From contig NZ_RCHI01000001.1 in NCBI RefSeq assembly GCF_003664585.1, positions 124,001 to 188,000 on the forward strand: DNA of 64,000 nucleotides. Direction: 5' to 3'. Positions 17,775 to 27,184 of the stretch are shown here, one piece after another. The position numbers were made by a program, and so were the translations under genes. The stretch is from Paenirhodobacter hankyongi (GTDB lineage: Bacteria > Pseudomonadota > Alphaproteobacteria > Rhodobacterales > Rhodobacteraceae). Every line of letters begins with the position of its first letter. Position 1 is the stretch's first letter. The notes beneath the pieces are model-generated. The model saw only the letters and a program-made list of their open reading frames with translations, was not told the DNA's origin and did no database searches.

Positions 17775-19040
17775 ATGGACCATTTTCTCTACCGCAACGG
17801 GGTGCTTCACGCCGAGGATGTCGCGATCCCCGAGATCGCCGCGGCGGTCGGCACGCCCTTCTATGTCTATTCCGCCGCGACGCTGACGCGGCACTTCCAC
17901 CTGTTCGACGAGGCGTTCGGCGACACGCCGCATCTCGTCTGCTTCGCGATCAAGTCGAACTCGAACCTTGCGGTGCTCAAGCTTCTGGGCGATCTGGGCG
18001 CGGGCATGGATGTGGTCTCGGGCGGCGAGTATCGCCGGGCGAAGGCCGCGGGCGTGCCGGGCGACCGCATCGTCTTTTCGGGTATCGGCAAGACCCGGGA
18101 CGAGATCCACCTCGCGCTGACCGGCGGCATCCGCCAGTTCAACGTCGAGAGCGAGCCCGAGCTCTTGGCGATTTCCGAAATCGCCGCCGGGCTGGGCGTC
18201 ACCGCGCCCGTCGCGCTGCGGGTGAACCCCGATGTCGACGCCCATACCCACGAGAAGATCGCCACCGGCAAGTCGGAGAACAAGTTCGGCATCCCGATCG
18301 CCAAGGCGCGTGCCGTCTATGCGCTGGCGGCCAGCCTGCCGGGCCTCGACGTGATCGGTGTCGATGTGCATATCGGCAGCCAGCTGACCGAGCTCGGCCC
18401 GTTCGAGGCGGCCTTCCGCAAGGTGCGCGAGCTGACGCTGGACCTGCGCGCCGACGGCCATGATATCCGCCGGCTCGATCTGGGCGGTGGTCTCGGCATC
18501 CCCTACACCCGCTCGAACGAGGCGCCGCCCTTGCCGGTCGAATATGTCGGTGTGGTCAAGGACGTGCTCGGCGATCTCGGCTGCGAGATCGAGATCGAGC
18601 CGGGCCGGCTGATCTCGGGCAATGCCGGGCTGCTCGTCTCGGACGTGATCTATGTGAAGGAAGGCGAGGGGCGCAAGTTCCTGATCGTCGACGCCGCGAT
18701 GAACGACCTGGTGCGGCCTTCGATGTATGGCGCCTGGCACGACATCGTGCCGGTGGTCGAGCCCGCGCCCGGCACCCCCGCCACCCCCTTCGACGTGGTC
18801 GGCCCGGTGTGCGAGACCGGCGACACCTTCGCCCGCGCCCGCGCCCTGACGCCGCTCGCGCCGGGCGATCTGATCGCCTTCCGCTCGGCCGGGGCCTATG
18901 GCGCGGTGATGGCCTCGGAATACAATTCGCGGCCGCTGATCCCCGAGGTTCTGGTGCAGGGGGATCACTTCGCTGTCATTCGTGCGCGTCCGAGCTTTGA
19001 GGAAATGCTCGCCCGCGATAGCATCCCCGAGTGGCTCTAG
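17775..19040 (+). CDS. lysA: diaminopimelate decarboxylase
   Basis: A 421-residue fold III PLP enzyme that decarboxylates meso-diaminopimelate to L-lysine. PLP-binding K60 lies in FAIKSNSN. The HIGSQ segment, the phosphate-binding LDLGGGLGIPY and the GPVCETGDTF motif with the catalytic cysteine are all present; FRSAGAYGAVMASEYNSRP closes the site. The length is normal for LysA. The gene follows the lipoprotein genes by 88 bp and its 3' end is followed closely by the TIGR02302-type gene. Confidence 0.96.
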   Translation: MDHFLYRNGVLHAEDVAIPEIAAAVGTPFYVYSAATLTRHFHLFDEAFGDTPHLVCFAIKSNSNLAVLKLLGDLGAGMDVVSGGEYRRAKAAGVPGDRIVFSGIGKTRDEIHLALTGGIRQFNVESEPELLAISEIAAGLGVTAPVALRVNPDVDAHTHEKIATGKSENKFGIPIAKARAVYALAASLPGLDVIGVDVHIGSQLTELGPFEAAFRKVRELTLDLRADGHDIRRLDLGGGLGIPYTRSNEAPPLPVEYVGVVKDVLGDLGCEIEIEPGRLISGNAGLLVSDVIYVKEGEGRKFLIVDAAMNDLVRPSMYGAWHDIVPVVEPAPGTPATPFDVVGPVCETGDTFARARALTPLAPGDLIAFRSAGAYGAVMASEYNSRPLIPEVLVQGDHFAVIRARPSFEEMLARDSIPEWL

Positions 19041-19069
19041 GCACCTTTGCCCGGGGCCGGAAAGGCAAG

Positions 19070-21589
19070 ATGCAGCGACGCCCCCGTTCCGCCCCCACAG
19101 CGCCGATCGCGGCGCTGGCCCGCCCGATTGCGCTGACCCGGGCGGGGCTGGCGCTGGAGCGGGGTCTGCGGGCGTTCTGGCCGGCGCTGTCGCTGCTGGC
19201 ACTGGCCTTTACCGCGCTCGCCTTCCGCCTGCCCGCGCTGCTGCCGCCCGGTGGCGGGCGCATCGCGGCGGGGATCTTTGGCCTTGCGCTGATCGCCGCG
19301 CTCGGCGCCGGCCTGTGGCGCTTTCGCTGGCCGACACGGGCCGAGGCGATCGCCCGGCTTGACGCGACGCTGCCGGGCCGGCCGCTCACCGCGCTCACCG
19401 ATGCGATGGCGCTTGGCCAGACCGACCCGGCAAGCGCTGCGCTCTGGCAGGCGCATCTCGACCGCAGCGCACGTGCCGCGGCGGGTGCCCGTCCGGTGCC
19501 GCCCGCGCCCGACCTTGCCCCCCGCGACCCTTTCGCGCTGCGCATCGCGGCGCTGAGCGCCGCGGTGATGGCGCTGATCTTCGGTGCGCCACTGGCGCTC
19601 TTCGAACCCGGCGCCCGCCCCGGCACGCCGGGCGGCGCCGAGGCGGCGATGGGGCCGAGCTGGGAAGGCTGGGCCGAGCCGCCGCGCTATACCGGCAAGC
19701 CCGGGCTCTACCTCAACAAGCTGGAACATGACGCGGTGGCGCTGCCCGAGGGCACGCGCTTTTCCTTCCGCTTCTACGGCGCGCCGGTGCCCTTCGAGGA
19801 AAGCGTCTCGAACCCCGCCGCCGCGCCCGATGCCGCCGCCGATCCGCAGCGCCGCGATTTCGAGGCGGTGCGCTCGGGGCGCATCCATCTGGGCGGCACC
19901 GGCGGGCGCGATTTCATCGTCACGCTTTTGCCCGACGCGGCGCCCTCGGTGGTGCTGGTGGGGCAGGCGGAACGGCGCGCCGACGGCAAGCTCTCGCAGC
20001 CCTTCCACGCGCTTGACGATTACGCCGTGACCGCCGGCGAGGCGCGGATCACCCTTGATCTGGAGGCGGTCGACCGCCGCTATGGGCTGAGCGTCGCGCC
20101 CGAGCCGCGGCCGGATCTGGTCTATGACCTGCCGATGCCGATCTCGGGCTCGCGCGCCGATTTCTCCGAGGCGCTGGTCGAGGATGCGGCCGAGCACCCC
20201 TGGGCGAACCTGCCGGTGACGCTGAGCCTGTCGGTGACGGATGGCCGCGGGCAGATGGGTGACACCGGGGTGCAGCATCTGGTGCTGCCCGGCCGGCGCT
20301 TCTTCGACCCGCGCGCCGCGGCGCTGATCGAGGCGCGCCGCGATCTGCTGTGGTCGCGCGAGAACGGCCCGCGCACCGCCGAGATCCTGCGCGCGATCAC
20401 CAACCGCCCCGAGGGGCTGTTCCCGAAGGCCGACATGGCGCCGACGCTGCGGCTGGCCGCGCGGCGGGTCGAGGTGCCGGGGCTGACGCCCGAGGTGCGC
20501 GACGAGGTGGCGGCGATGCTGTGGCAGATGGCCGAGCTGCTCGAGGATGGCGGGCTTTCGGATGCGCTGGCCGCGATGGAGCAGGCGCAGCAGCGGCTGA
20601 GCGAGGCGATGCGCAACGGCGCCTCGAAGGACGAGATCGCCAAGCTGATGCAGGAGCTGAAGGAGGCGACCGACAATTACCTGAAGATGCTGGCCGAGCG
20701 CGACGCGCAAAAGGAGCAGGGCCCGCAATTCGGCCAGCAGGGGCCGAGCCAGCAGATTACCGGCGACCAGATCCAGCAGATGATGGACGCGATCCAGAAG
20801 CTGATGGAAGAGGGGCGCATGGCCGAGGCGCAGGAGCTGCTCGATCAGCTCGCCCGGATGATGCAGAACCTGAAGGTCACGCAGGGCCAGGGCGGGCAGG
20901 GCGACGGCCCCGGCAGCCAGTCGATGAAGGACCTGGGCGAGACCCTGCGCGAGCAGCAGAAGCTGTCCGATGACGCCTTCCGGCAGATGCAGCAGCCGCC
21001 GGGGGCCGGGCAGGACGGCATGGGCAACGAGGCCGTGCCCGACGGGCAGGGAGCCACGGATGGCGGGCAGAGCCTGGCCGACCGGCAGCGCGCGCTGCGC
21101 CGCGAGCTTGACCGCCAGCGCGGGCTGATGCCGCGGCTTGGCGCCGAGGCGGGCGATGCCGCGCGCCAGCGCCTCGAAGAGGCGGGGCGCTCGATGGACC
21201 GCGCCGAGCAGGCGCTGCGGCAGGGGGAGAACGGCGCCGCGCTCGACCGGCAGGCCGACGCGATCGAGGCGCTGCGCGAGGGCATGCGCAACCTTGGTCA
21301 GGCGATGGCCGAGGAGCAGGGCCGCGGCACGCCGGGGCAGGGCGCCGAGGGCGAACAGCGGATGGGCGATGCGACGGGCGGCAATGGCGCGCGCGAGCTG
21401 CCGCGCGACCCGCTCGGCCGGACGACGGGCGAGGGCGGGCGGATCACCAGCAATCAGGACCTGCTCTCGGGCGAGGACGTGCGCCGCCGCGCGCAGGATC
21501 TGCTCGACGAGATCCGCCGCCGCTCGGGCGAACGGCTGCGGCCCGAGGACGAGCGCGATTATCTGAAACGGCTGCTCGACCGGTTCTGA
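19070..21589 (+). CDS. TIGR02302/DUF4175-type membrane protein
   Basis: An 839-residue protein with two hydrophobic segments near the N-terminus (LSLLALAFTALAFRLPALL and GIFGLALIAALGAGLW), a third near 160-180 (LRIAALSAAVMALIFGAPLA), then a long soluble part. The C-terminal third is strikingly rich in glutamine, methionine and glutamate (QQITGDQIQQMMDAIQKLME and similar), typical of the alphaproteobacterial TIGR02302 family. The family has no assigned function; an envelope role is plausible. A GTG at 19031 overlapping lysA is possible, but the ATG at 19070 has GGAAAGG just upstream and was preferred. Confidence 0.82.
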   Translation: MQRRPRSAPTAPIAALARPIALTRAGLALERGLRAFWPALSLLALAFTALAFRLPALLPPGGGRIAAGIFGLALIAALGAGLWRFRWPTRAEAIARLDATLPGRPLTALTDAMALGQTDPASAALWQAHLDRSARAAAGARPVPPAPDLAPRDPFALRIAALSAAVMALIFGAPLALFEPGARPGTPGGAEAAMGPSWEGWAEPPRYTGKPGLYLNKLEHDAVALPEGTRFSFRFYGAPVPFEESVSNPAAAPDAAADPQRRDFEAVRSGRIHLGGTGGRDFIVTLLPDAAPSVVLVGQAERRADGKLSQPFHALDDYAVTAGEARITLDLEAVDRRYGLSVAPEPRPDLVYDLPMPISGSRADFSEALVEDAAEHPWANLPVTLSLSVTDGRGQMGDTGVQHLVLPGRRFFDPRAAALIEARRDLLWSRENGPRTAEILRAITNRPEGLFPKADMAPTLRLAARRVEVPGLTPEVRDEVAAMLWQMAELLEDGGLSDALAAMEQAQQRLSEAMRNGASKDEIAKLMQELKEATDNYLKMLAERDAQKEQGPQFGQQGPSQQITGDQIQQMMDAIQKLMEEGRMAEAQELLDQLARMMQNLKVTQGQGGQGDGPGSQSMKDLGETLREQQKLSDDAFRQMQQPPGAGQDGMGNEAVPDGQGATDGGQSLADRQRALRRELDRQRGLMPRLGAEAGDAARQRLEEAGRSMDRAEQALRQGENGAALDRQADAIEALREGMRNLGQAMAEEQGRGTPGQGAEGEQRMGDATGGNGARELPRDPLGRTTGEGGRITSNQDLLSGEDVRRRAQDLLDEIRRRSGERLRPEDERDYLKRLLDRF

Positions 21590-21608
21590 GCGGGCCGGGC
21601 CGGCGCGC

Positions 21609-22673
21609 TCAGCCTTTGGTGTGCGGCTGCAGGGTCTCGATCACGCCGCGCAGCTGGCCATCGAGCCAGACCCGCCCCTCGTTCACCGCGCCGACATAGG
21701 CGCGGAGCGCGGGGGCAAGCGGCGGCACCGCGGCGCCAAGCCGGGGCGCAAGGCCGTAAAGCGCGGCCAGCACCACGGCGGCCCCCATCACCAGCGTGAA
21801 GCCGAGCCGGAAGCCCGAGCGTTGCCGCGCGAGCACTTGCGGCGTGTCATGCGCCGCGGCCTCGCCGGCGCGGTCGGCGCTCGCCCGCAGGGTCGAGTTG
21901 ATCTGCTCGATATCCGGCAGCCGGCCGCGGCCGCGCGGGGCACCGCCTGCGGGGGCATCCTCGCGCTCGTTCAGATCGGCGAAGCGTTCTTCTTCGAGCG
22001 CTTCCTCGGAGGTGGACAGGTCGCTGAAATCGGGCACGGTGCGCGCCGAGGGCGCGGCGGCGATGGCCGCGAGCTTGGCGGCGGCACGGCTCGCCGCGGC
22101 CGTGGGCGGCGGCTCGAGGTTCATCTCTTCCTGCGTCTCGAGGGGCGCGGCCGTGCCCTCGGCGCGGCGGGCGCGGGCCTCGCGCTCGGCTTCTTCTCGC
22201 AGGATCGCAAGCAGGCTGTCATCGAGCGTGCGGCGCTGCGGCGGGGCCGCGGGCTCGGCTGCGGGCGCGGGGGCAGGCGCGGACGCCGGGGAGGGCTCTG
22301 CGATGGCCTCTTCCGCCTGCACAACCTCCGCAGGCGCCTCCTCTGCGGCGATCTCGGCCAGTGCTTCGGCCAGCGCCGCGTCTTCGGGATCCTCGGGCTC
22401 TTCGTCTTCCGGCCCGGCAGGCGGCGCGTCCGCGCCAACCGCCTCGGGCGCGGCCTCTGCCGGCGCCTCGGGCATGTCCTCTTCGGGGATCTCCCACCCC
22501 TCCGGAGCGGCGAGAGCCTCGGGCGTCCCGTCCTCCTCGGCCTCGAGCATGGTGCGGCTCTTCTGGAACCACAGCTGCCCGCAGGCGGAACATTGAACGT
22601 CGCGCCCGGCCTCCGGGATCACCGCGTCGTCGACCTCATATTGTGCGCCGCAATTCGGGCAGATCAGCCGCAT
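21609..22673 (-). CDS. zinc-ribbon, single-span membrane protein
   Basis: A 354-residue protein with an N-terminal MJ0042-type zinc ribbon (MRLICPNCGAQYEVDD with CPNC, then VQCSACGQLW with CSAC). A long acidic, alanine/proline/glutamate-rich disordered stretch (about 40-270) follows, then one transmembrane helix (FTLVMGAAVVLAALYGLAP) and a short C-terminal domain. This layout recurs next to ftsE in Rhodobacteraceae, here divergently across 137 bp. The zinc ribbon is presumably cytosolic. Function unknown; a link to envelope or division is only suggested by location. Confidence 0.75.
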   Translation of the reverse strand: MRLICPNCGAQYEVDDAVIPEAGRDVQCSACGQLWFQKSRTMLEAEEDGTPEALAAPEGWEIPEEDMPEAPAEAAPEAVGADAPPAGPEDEEPEDPEDAALAEALAEIAAEEAPAEVVQAEEAIAEPSPASAPAPAPAAEPAAPPQRRTLDDSLLAILREEAEREARARRAEGTAAPLETQEEMNLEPPPTAAASRAAAKLAAIAAAPSARTVPDFSDLSTSEEALEEERFADLNEREDAPAGGAPRGRGRLPDIEQINSTLRASADRAGEAAAHDTPQVLARQRSGFRLGFTLVMGAAVVLAALYGLAPRLGAAVPPLAPALRAYVGAVNEGRVWLDGQLRGVIETLQPHTKG

Positions 22674-22810
22674 GCCCGCTCCCATCCCGCTGTCACAAGC
22701 CATTCTGGCAATTCTTCTGTACATGTTGTAGCAAGCGCGTGATCAATATCCAAGGGTTTGCGTTCCGAGGACAATTCCGTCCCGGTGCCACCAGATGAAG
22801 GGGCCGTGCA

Positions 22811-23482
22811 GTGATCGAGCTGCAAAATGTCGCCATGGGCTACGGCGGGAGCGAGCTCGTCGCCGAGATGACGCTGAAGCTGGTGCCCGGATCGTTCCAT
22901 TTCCTCACCGGCCCGTCCGGGGCGGGCAAGACCAGCTTTCTCAAGCTGTGCTATGCCGAGATGCTGCCCTCGGCGGGCTATCTGAACCTGTTCGGGCAGG
23001 ACGTGCGCACGATGACGCGCGACGACATCGCCCATGTCCGGCAGAAGATCGGCGTGGTGCATCAGGACTGCCAGTTCCTCGACCACCTGCCGGTGGCCGA
23101 GAACGTGGCGCTGCCGCTGACGGTGACCGGGCGCTCGGTCGACGGGGCCGAGCTGCGCGAGCTGCTGAGCTGGGTCGGGCTGCGGGCGCAGGCCGGTGCG
23201 CTGCCGCCGCAGCTCTCGGGCGGCGAGCGTCAGCGCGCGGCACTGGCCCGCGCGGTGATGATGTCGCCCGAGGTGATCATCGCCGACGAACCGACCGGCA
23301 ACCTCGACTGGGAGATGTCGCTGCGCCTGCTGTCGCTGCTGGTCGAGCTGAACCGGATGGGCAAGACCGTGGTGATCGCCACCCATGACCTGAACCTGAT
23401 CCGTCAGGCGAAGGCGCAGGTCTCGGCCCGGGTGCTGCGGATCGCGAACCGGCGGTTGCATCTGGCGGGGGCGGATCTGTGA
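22811..23482 (+). CDS. ftsE: cell-division ATP-binding protein FtsE
   Basis: A 223-residue ABC ATPase: Walker A GPSGAGKT (34-41), Q-loop VVHQDCQFL, signature LSGGERQRAALARA, Walker B VIIADEPTG and the switch histidine in VIATHD. With FtsX it forms the division-ring ABC complex that activates periplasmic peptidoglycan hydrolases. Initiation is at a GTG at 22811. The stop overlaps the ftsX start by one base. Confidence 0.95.
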   Translation: MIELQNVAMGYGGSELVAEMTLKLVPGSFHFLTGPSGAGKTSFLKLCYAEMLPSAGYLNLFGQDVRTMTRDDIAHVRQKIGVVHQDCQFLDHLPVAENVALPLTVTGRSVDGAELRELLSWVGLRAQAGALPPQLSGGERQRAALARAVMMSPEVIIADEPTGNLDWEMSLRLLSLLVELNRMGKTVVIATHDLNLIRQAKAQVSARVLRIANRRLHLAGADL

Positions 23483-24375
23483 TGATGCGACTGACGATGT
23501 TCCGCGCCGACATGAGCGCCACCGACCGCGTCGTGCCGCCCTCGGGGCACACGGCCAACCTGACCGTGCTGACCTCGGCGGCGATGGCCTTCCTCGCCGT
23601 CTTCGCGCTGGCGCTGTCGCTCGCCTCCGGCCGGCTCGCAGATCGCTGGTCCGAGGCGCTGGCGCGCTCGGCCACGATCCGGATCTCGGCCCCGCCCGAG
23701 CAGATCGAGGCGCAGACCAAGGCGGTGCTCGACGCATTGTCGACGACGCCCGGGGTCGAGAGCTATCGCGCCCTCGACGACGCCGAGATGAAGAAGCTGC
23801 TCGATCCGTGGTTCGGGCCCGACCTGCCGGTCGACAGCCTGCCGCTGCCGAAGCTGGTCGAGCTGACCGAGACCGCGCAGGGCATGGACACCGAGGGGCT
23901 GCGGCTGCGGCTTGCGGCCGAGGCGCCCGGGGCGGTGCTCGATGACCACACGCGCTGGCGCCGGCCGCTGGTTGCGGCCGCCGGCCGGCTGCGGTTCCTC
24001 GGCTGGCTGTCGATGATCCTGATCGGCGGGGCGATGGCGGGGATGATCACCCTTGCCGCGCAGGCGGCGCTTGCCGCGAACGGGCAGGTGATCCGCACGC
24101 TCCGGCTGGTCGGCGCGCGCGACGCCTTCATCGCCCAGGCCTTCGTGCGCCGCTTCACCCTGCGCGGGCTGACCGGCGCCGCCGCGGGCACCGTGGTCGC
24201 GATGATCGCCATCGCGCTGCTGCCCGCCACGGACGAGGCCGGCGGCTTCCTCACGGGGCTCGGCTTCACCGGCTGGGGCTGGCTCTGGCCGCTGTTCATC
24301 CCGCCGCTGGCAGCCCTTGTGGCCTTTGGCGCGACCCGCCACGCGGCCTTCCGCATGCTGAAGGAGGTGCGCTGA
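23482..24375 (+). CDS. ftsX: cell-division permease FtsX
   Basis: A 297-residue membrane protein with the FtsX layout: a cytosolic N-terminus, a first helix near 30-50 (LTSAAMAFLAVFALALSLAS), a periplasmic domain of about 110 residues, then three more helices (for example LSMILIGGAMAGMITLAAQA). It partners FtsE and couples ATP hydrolysis to amidase activation outside the membrane. The ATG at 23482 overlaps the ftsE stop by one base; a second ATG follows at 23485. The stop overlaps plsC (TGATG). Confidence 0.92.
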   Translation: MMRLTMFRADMSATDRVVPPSGHTANLTVLTSAAMAFLAVFALALSLASGRLADRWSEALARSATIRISAPPEQIEAQTKAVLDALSTTPGVESYRALDDAEMKKLLDPWFGPDLPVDSLPLPKLVELTETAQGMDTEGLRLRLAAEAPGAVLDDHTRWRRPLVAAAGRLRFLGWLSMILIGGAMAGMITLAAQAALAANGQVIRTLRLVGARDAFIAQAFVRRFTLRGLTGAAAGTVVAMIAIALLPATDEAGGFLTGLGFTGWGWLWPLFIPPLAALVAFGATRHAAFRMLKEVR

Positions 24376-25163
24376 TGGTGCCGGCAGACAAGATGCGCCC
24401 GGGCAAGGTGACCTGGTTCACCTATCTGCGCTCGGTCTTCTTCTACATCCACATCGCGCTGGTGACGCTGGTTCTCGGCCTGTGGGGGGTGATCTTCCAG
24501 GTGCCGTGGTTCGGCCGCAGCGGCGTGCACCGCGTCGCCTCGGTCTGGAGCCATGCGCTTCTGTGGGCGGCGAAGGTCGATCTTGGCCTGAGCTACGAGA
24601 TCCGCGGAGAGCCGCCCGTGGGGGACTGCATCATCGGCGCCAAGCATCAGAGCTTCTTCGATATCCTGATCATTGCCCGCCACGCGCCCGAGCGTGCCTT
24701 CATCATGAAGAAGCAGATCCTGCGCGTGCCGGTGATGGGCTGGTTCGCCTGGAAGGCGGGCTGCATCCCGATCGACCGCTCGAAGGGATCGGAGGCGATG
24801 AAGGTGATGCTGTCGGAAGTGACGGCGCGGCAGCAGGGCGAGGGGCTCGGTCAGCTCATCGTCTACCCCGAGGGCACGCGGGTGAAGCCGGGCGAGAAGC
24901 GGCGCTACAAGCCGGGCATCGGCGCGCTCTACGAGGCGACGGGGCTGCCGGTGGTGCCGGTGGCGACCAATGTCGGGCTGTTCTGGTCGAAGCGCGGCTT
25001 CCCGATCCGCTCGGGCGTGGGCGTCGTCGAATATCTGCCGGCGATCGCGCCGGGGATGCAGCTGCACCCGCTGATGGAGCGCATCGAGGCCGAGGTCGAG
25101 GGCACGTCGGATGCGCTGATGGCCGAGGCGGGGTTCGTCGCGAAGGACGCGGGCCGGCGCTGA
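24375..25163 (+). CDS. plsC: 1-acyl-sn-glycerol-3-phosphate acyltransferase
   Basis: A 262-residue membrane-bound acyltransferase making phosphatidic acid from lysophosphatidic acid. One N-terminal helix (IHIALVTLVLGLWGVIF) anchors it. The catalytic HX4D is HQSFFD in GAKHQSFFD, and the glycerol-phosphate-binding motif is YPEGTRVKPG. It overlaps ftsX by one base (ATG at 24375), so phospholipid synthesis is co-translated with division genes. The stop codon lies in the loop of a GC hairpin at 25154-25171. Confidence 0.93.
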   Translation: MVPADKMRPGKVTWFTYLRSVFFYIHIALVTLVLGLWGVIFQVPWFGRSGVHRVASVWSHALLWAAKVDLGLSYEIRGEPPVGDCIIGAKHQSFFDILIIARHAPERAFIMKKQILRVPVMGWFAWKAGCIPIDRSKGSEAMKVMLSEVTARQQGEGLGQLIVYPEGTRVKPGEKRRYKPGIGALYEATGLPVVPVATNVGLFWSKRGFPIRSGVGVVEYLPAIAPGMQLHPLMERIEAEVEGTSDALMAEAGFVAKDAGRR

Positions 25164-25171
25164 GGCGCCGG
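25154..25171. terminator. hairpin with the plsC stop codon in its loop
   Basis: CCGGCGC (25154-25160) pairs with GCGCCGG (25165-25171), and the 4-base loop TGAG includes the plsC stop. The convergent sugE gene stops 12 bp further on, so this hairpin may end both transcripts. No T tract. Confidence 0.45.
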
Positions 25172-25182
25172 ACCTAGACGGC

Positions 25183-25497
25183 TCAGGCGATCTTCAGCGC
25201 GGCGATGCCGGCGACGATCAGCACCACGCCCAGCCCGTGCATCAGGTTCAGCGGTTCGGTGAAGAACATCGCGGCATAGATCATCGTGCCAAGCGCGCCG
25301 ATGCCGCTCCAGACCGCATAGGCGGTGCCGACCGGCAGCGCGCGCATCGCATTCGCCAGCATCAGGAAGCTGATCACCACCGTCACCACGGTGACCACCG
25401 AGGGCACCAGCCGGGTGAAGCCCTCAGAGTATTTCAGCCCGACCGCCCAGACCACCTCGAGCAGCCCGGCGATGGCAAGGGTGATCCAGGGGTTCAC
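25183..25497 (-). CDS. sugE: SMR-family exporter, SugE/Gdx type
   Basis: A 104-residue, four-helix small multidrug resistance protein. [17 protein letters not shown] includes the essential membrane glutamate and closely follows E. coli Sug[21 protein letters not shown] is also diagnostic. SugE/Gdx members export guanidinium ion as an antiparallel dimer in exchange for protons, whereas EmrE-like members export quaternary ammonium. The sequence favours the Gdx branch. It starts with a GTG inside a GTGA overlap with the accA stop, so it is coupled to accA and has no guanidine riboswitch of its own here. Confidence 0.88.
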   Translation of the reverse strand: MNPWITLAIAGLLEVVWAVGLKYSEGFTRLVPSVVTVVTVVISFLMLANAMRALPVGTAYAVWSGIGALGTMIYAAMFFTEPLNLMHGLGVVLIVAGIAALKIA

Positions 25498-26456
25498 GCG
25501 GCGAGGCCCTTCGAGCCCATGTCGAGGAACTTCCGGCGGCGGTCCTTGATCAGCTCGGCCGGCTTCTTGCCCTTCATCTCGTCGAGCATCAGCGCGATCT
25601 CCGAACCGACCGAGGCGATGGTCGCGGCGCGGTCGCGCTGTGCCCCGCCAAGCGGCTCCTTGATGATCCGGTCGATCACCGCAAGCTTCTTCAGATCCTG
25701 CGCGGTCAGGCGCAGCGCCTCGGCGGCCTCGCGCATCTTCTCGGCATCCTTCCACAGGATCGAGGCGCAGCCCTCGGGCGAGATCACCGAATAGACGGAA
25801 TGCTCGAGCATCGCGATCCGGTTCGCCGTGGCGAAGGCCACCGCGCCGCCCGAACCGCCCTCGCCGATGATGACCGAGACCAGCGGCACGCCGATCTGCA
25901 GGCATTTCTCGGTCGAGCGGGCGATCGCCTCGGCTTGGCCGCGCTCTTCCGCGCCCTTGCCCGGATAGGCGCCGGGGGTGTCGACGAGGGTGATGACCGG
26001 CAGCCGGAAGCGGTCGGCCATGTCCATCAGGCGGATTGCCTTGCGATAGCCCTCGGGGCGGGCCATGCCGAAGTTGCGCTCGATCCGGCTTGCGGTGTCA
26101 TGGCCCTTCTCGTGGCCGATCACCATCACCGGCGCGTCGTTGAAGCGGGCAAGCCCGCCCATGATCGCGTGGTCGTCGGCGAAGTTCCGGTCGCCGGCGA
26201 GCGGCGTGTATTCGGTGAACAGCGCCTCGATGTAATCCTTGCAATGCGGCCGGTCGGGATGGCGCGCGACCTGGGTCTTCCGCCAGGGGCTCAGATCCTT
26301 GTAGAGGTCCTTGAGCAGCTGCGCCGCCTTCTTGTCGAGCGCGGCGGCCTCCTTCTCGACATCCATCTCCTCGTTGGCGCGCGCCAGTGCCCGCAGCTCC
26401 TCCGCCTTGCCCTCGATTTCCGCGAGCGGCTTTTCGAACTCGAGATAGGTGGCCAT
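25494..26456 (-). CDS. accA: acetyl-CoA carboxylase carboxyltransferase subunit alpha
   Basis: A 320-residue AccA, the alpha half of the carboxyltransferase that moves CO2 from biotin to acetyl-CoA, the first step of fatty acid synthesis. It begins [19 protein letters not shown] and carries the crotonase-fold segments [20 protein letters not shown] and [13 protein letters not shown] that form the oxyanion and CoA sites, then [14 protein letters not shown]. Length matches other AccA proteins. The downstream sugE overlaps its stop codon. Confidence 0.96.
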   Translation of the reverse strand: MATYLEFEKPLAEIEGKAEELRALARANEEMDVEKEAAALDKKAAQLLKDLYKDLSPWRKTQVARHPDRPHCKDYIEALFTEYTPLAGDRNFADDHAIMGGLARFNDAPVMVIGHEKGHDTASRIERNFGMARPEGYRKAIRLMDMADRFRLPVITLVDTPGAYPGKGAEERGQAEAIARSTEKCLQIGVPLVSVIIGEGGSGGAVAFATANRIAMLEHSVYSVISPEGCASILWKDAEKMREAAEALRLTAQDLKKLAVIDRIIKEPLGGAQRDRAATIASVGSEIALMLDEMKGKKPAELIKDRRRKFLDMGSKGLAA

Positions 26457-26596
26457 CGAAACCCTCCGTCAGTGCTGCCGACTATATGCCGGCGCGGCGC
26501 GGGAATTGCAACTGACGCGGCGGGAAGGTGACGGAGCGCCTGCACGGTGGCATGCTGGACCGGGGAGGATCCGGCACGGGTGAAGGAGCGGATCCG

Positions 26597-27061
26597 ATGG
26601 GCCACGAGATTTCGGTTCGGGAACTTGGCGCGGCGCGGCTGGCGGGGGTGCTGCACCGCGGCGACTATCGCAAGCTGGGCACCAGCTTCGAGCGGCTGCG
26701 CGAGCTGCTCGGCCCCGGGGACTGGGCGCAGGTGCGCCGCGCGGCGGCGGTTGGGCACGACAATCCGCGCCGCACCGCCGAGGCCGACCTGCGTGCCCAT
26801 GCCTGCGTGCTGGTCACCGAGGCCTTCGCGCTGCGCCCGCCGTTCGAGGAAATCCGTTATCCTGCGGGACGATACGCGGTCATGCTGCTGCGTGGCCCCT
26901 GCGATCAGCTGCCCGAGGCCGGGCGCGGGTTCATCGAGGACTGGCTTGCCGCCTCGGGCGAGGTGGCGGCCGGCCCGGCGCCCTACGAGGTCTATCTGAA
27001 CGATCCGCGCGACACCGCGCCGGCCGACCTGCTGACCGAGGTGCGGCTGCCGCTGGTCTGA
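26597..27061 (+). CDS. GyrI-like small-molecule-binding protein
   Basis: A 154-residue stand-alone GyrI-like (SbmC/AraC effector-binding) domain. The two-repeat alpha/beta pattern is visible: SVRELGAARLAGVLHRGDY with helix SFERLRELL, then YPAGRYAVMLLRGPC with helix GFIEDWLAAS and the terminal YEVYLNDPRD motif. Such domains bind hydrophobic or cationic small molecules, and some protect DNA gyrase from toxins. There is no DNA-binding domain. The start at 26597 has AAGGAG 8 bp upstream; a longer upstream ATG has no good site. Confidence 0.82.
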   Translation: MGHEISVRELGAARLAGVLHRGDYRKLGTSFERLRELLGPGDWAQVRRAAAVGHDNPRRTAEADLRAHACVLVTEAFALRPPFEEIRYPAGRYAVMLLRGPCDQLPEAGRGFIEDWLAASGEVAAGPAPYEVYLNDPRDTAPADLLTEVRLPLV

Positions 27062-27079
27062 GGGGGCGGAAAAGGAAAA

Positions 27080-27103
27080 CGCCCCGATCCTTGGATCGGG
27101 GCG
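27080..27103. terminator. intrinsic terminator, best on the minus strand (mcl1)
   Basis: CGCCCCGATCC (27080-27090) pairs perfectly with GGATCGGGGCG (27093-27103). On the minus strand the stem is followed by TTTTCCTTTTCC, a good T tract, so it should end the mcl1 transcript. It lies 90 bp beyond the mcl1 stop and close to the end of the convergent GyrI-like gene, which it may also help terminate. Confidence 0.75.
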
Positions 27104-27160
27104 CCCCTGTTTCCCTCATGCAGGCGGGGCCTCCCCTCCCCACCGCTCCGGGATCCAGAC

Positions 27161-27184
27161 CGATTCGCCTGGGCGAATCGTTTT
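27161..27184 (+). terminator. intrinsic terminator of the GyrI-like gene
   Basis: CGATTCGCC (27161-27169) pairs with GGCGAATCG (27172-27180), followed on the plus strand by TTTT. It lies 100 bp past the plus-strand gene and just beyond the convergent mcl1 stop. Together with 27080-27103 it makes a crossed pair in which each gene terminates at the far hairpin. A 23-codon minus-strand ORF (27187-27116) covers this hairpin. Confidence 0.65.
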
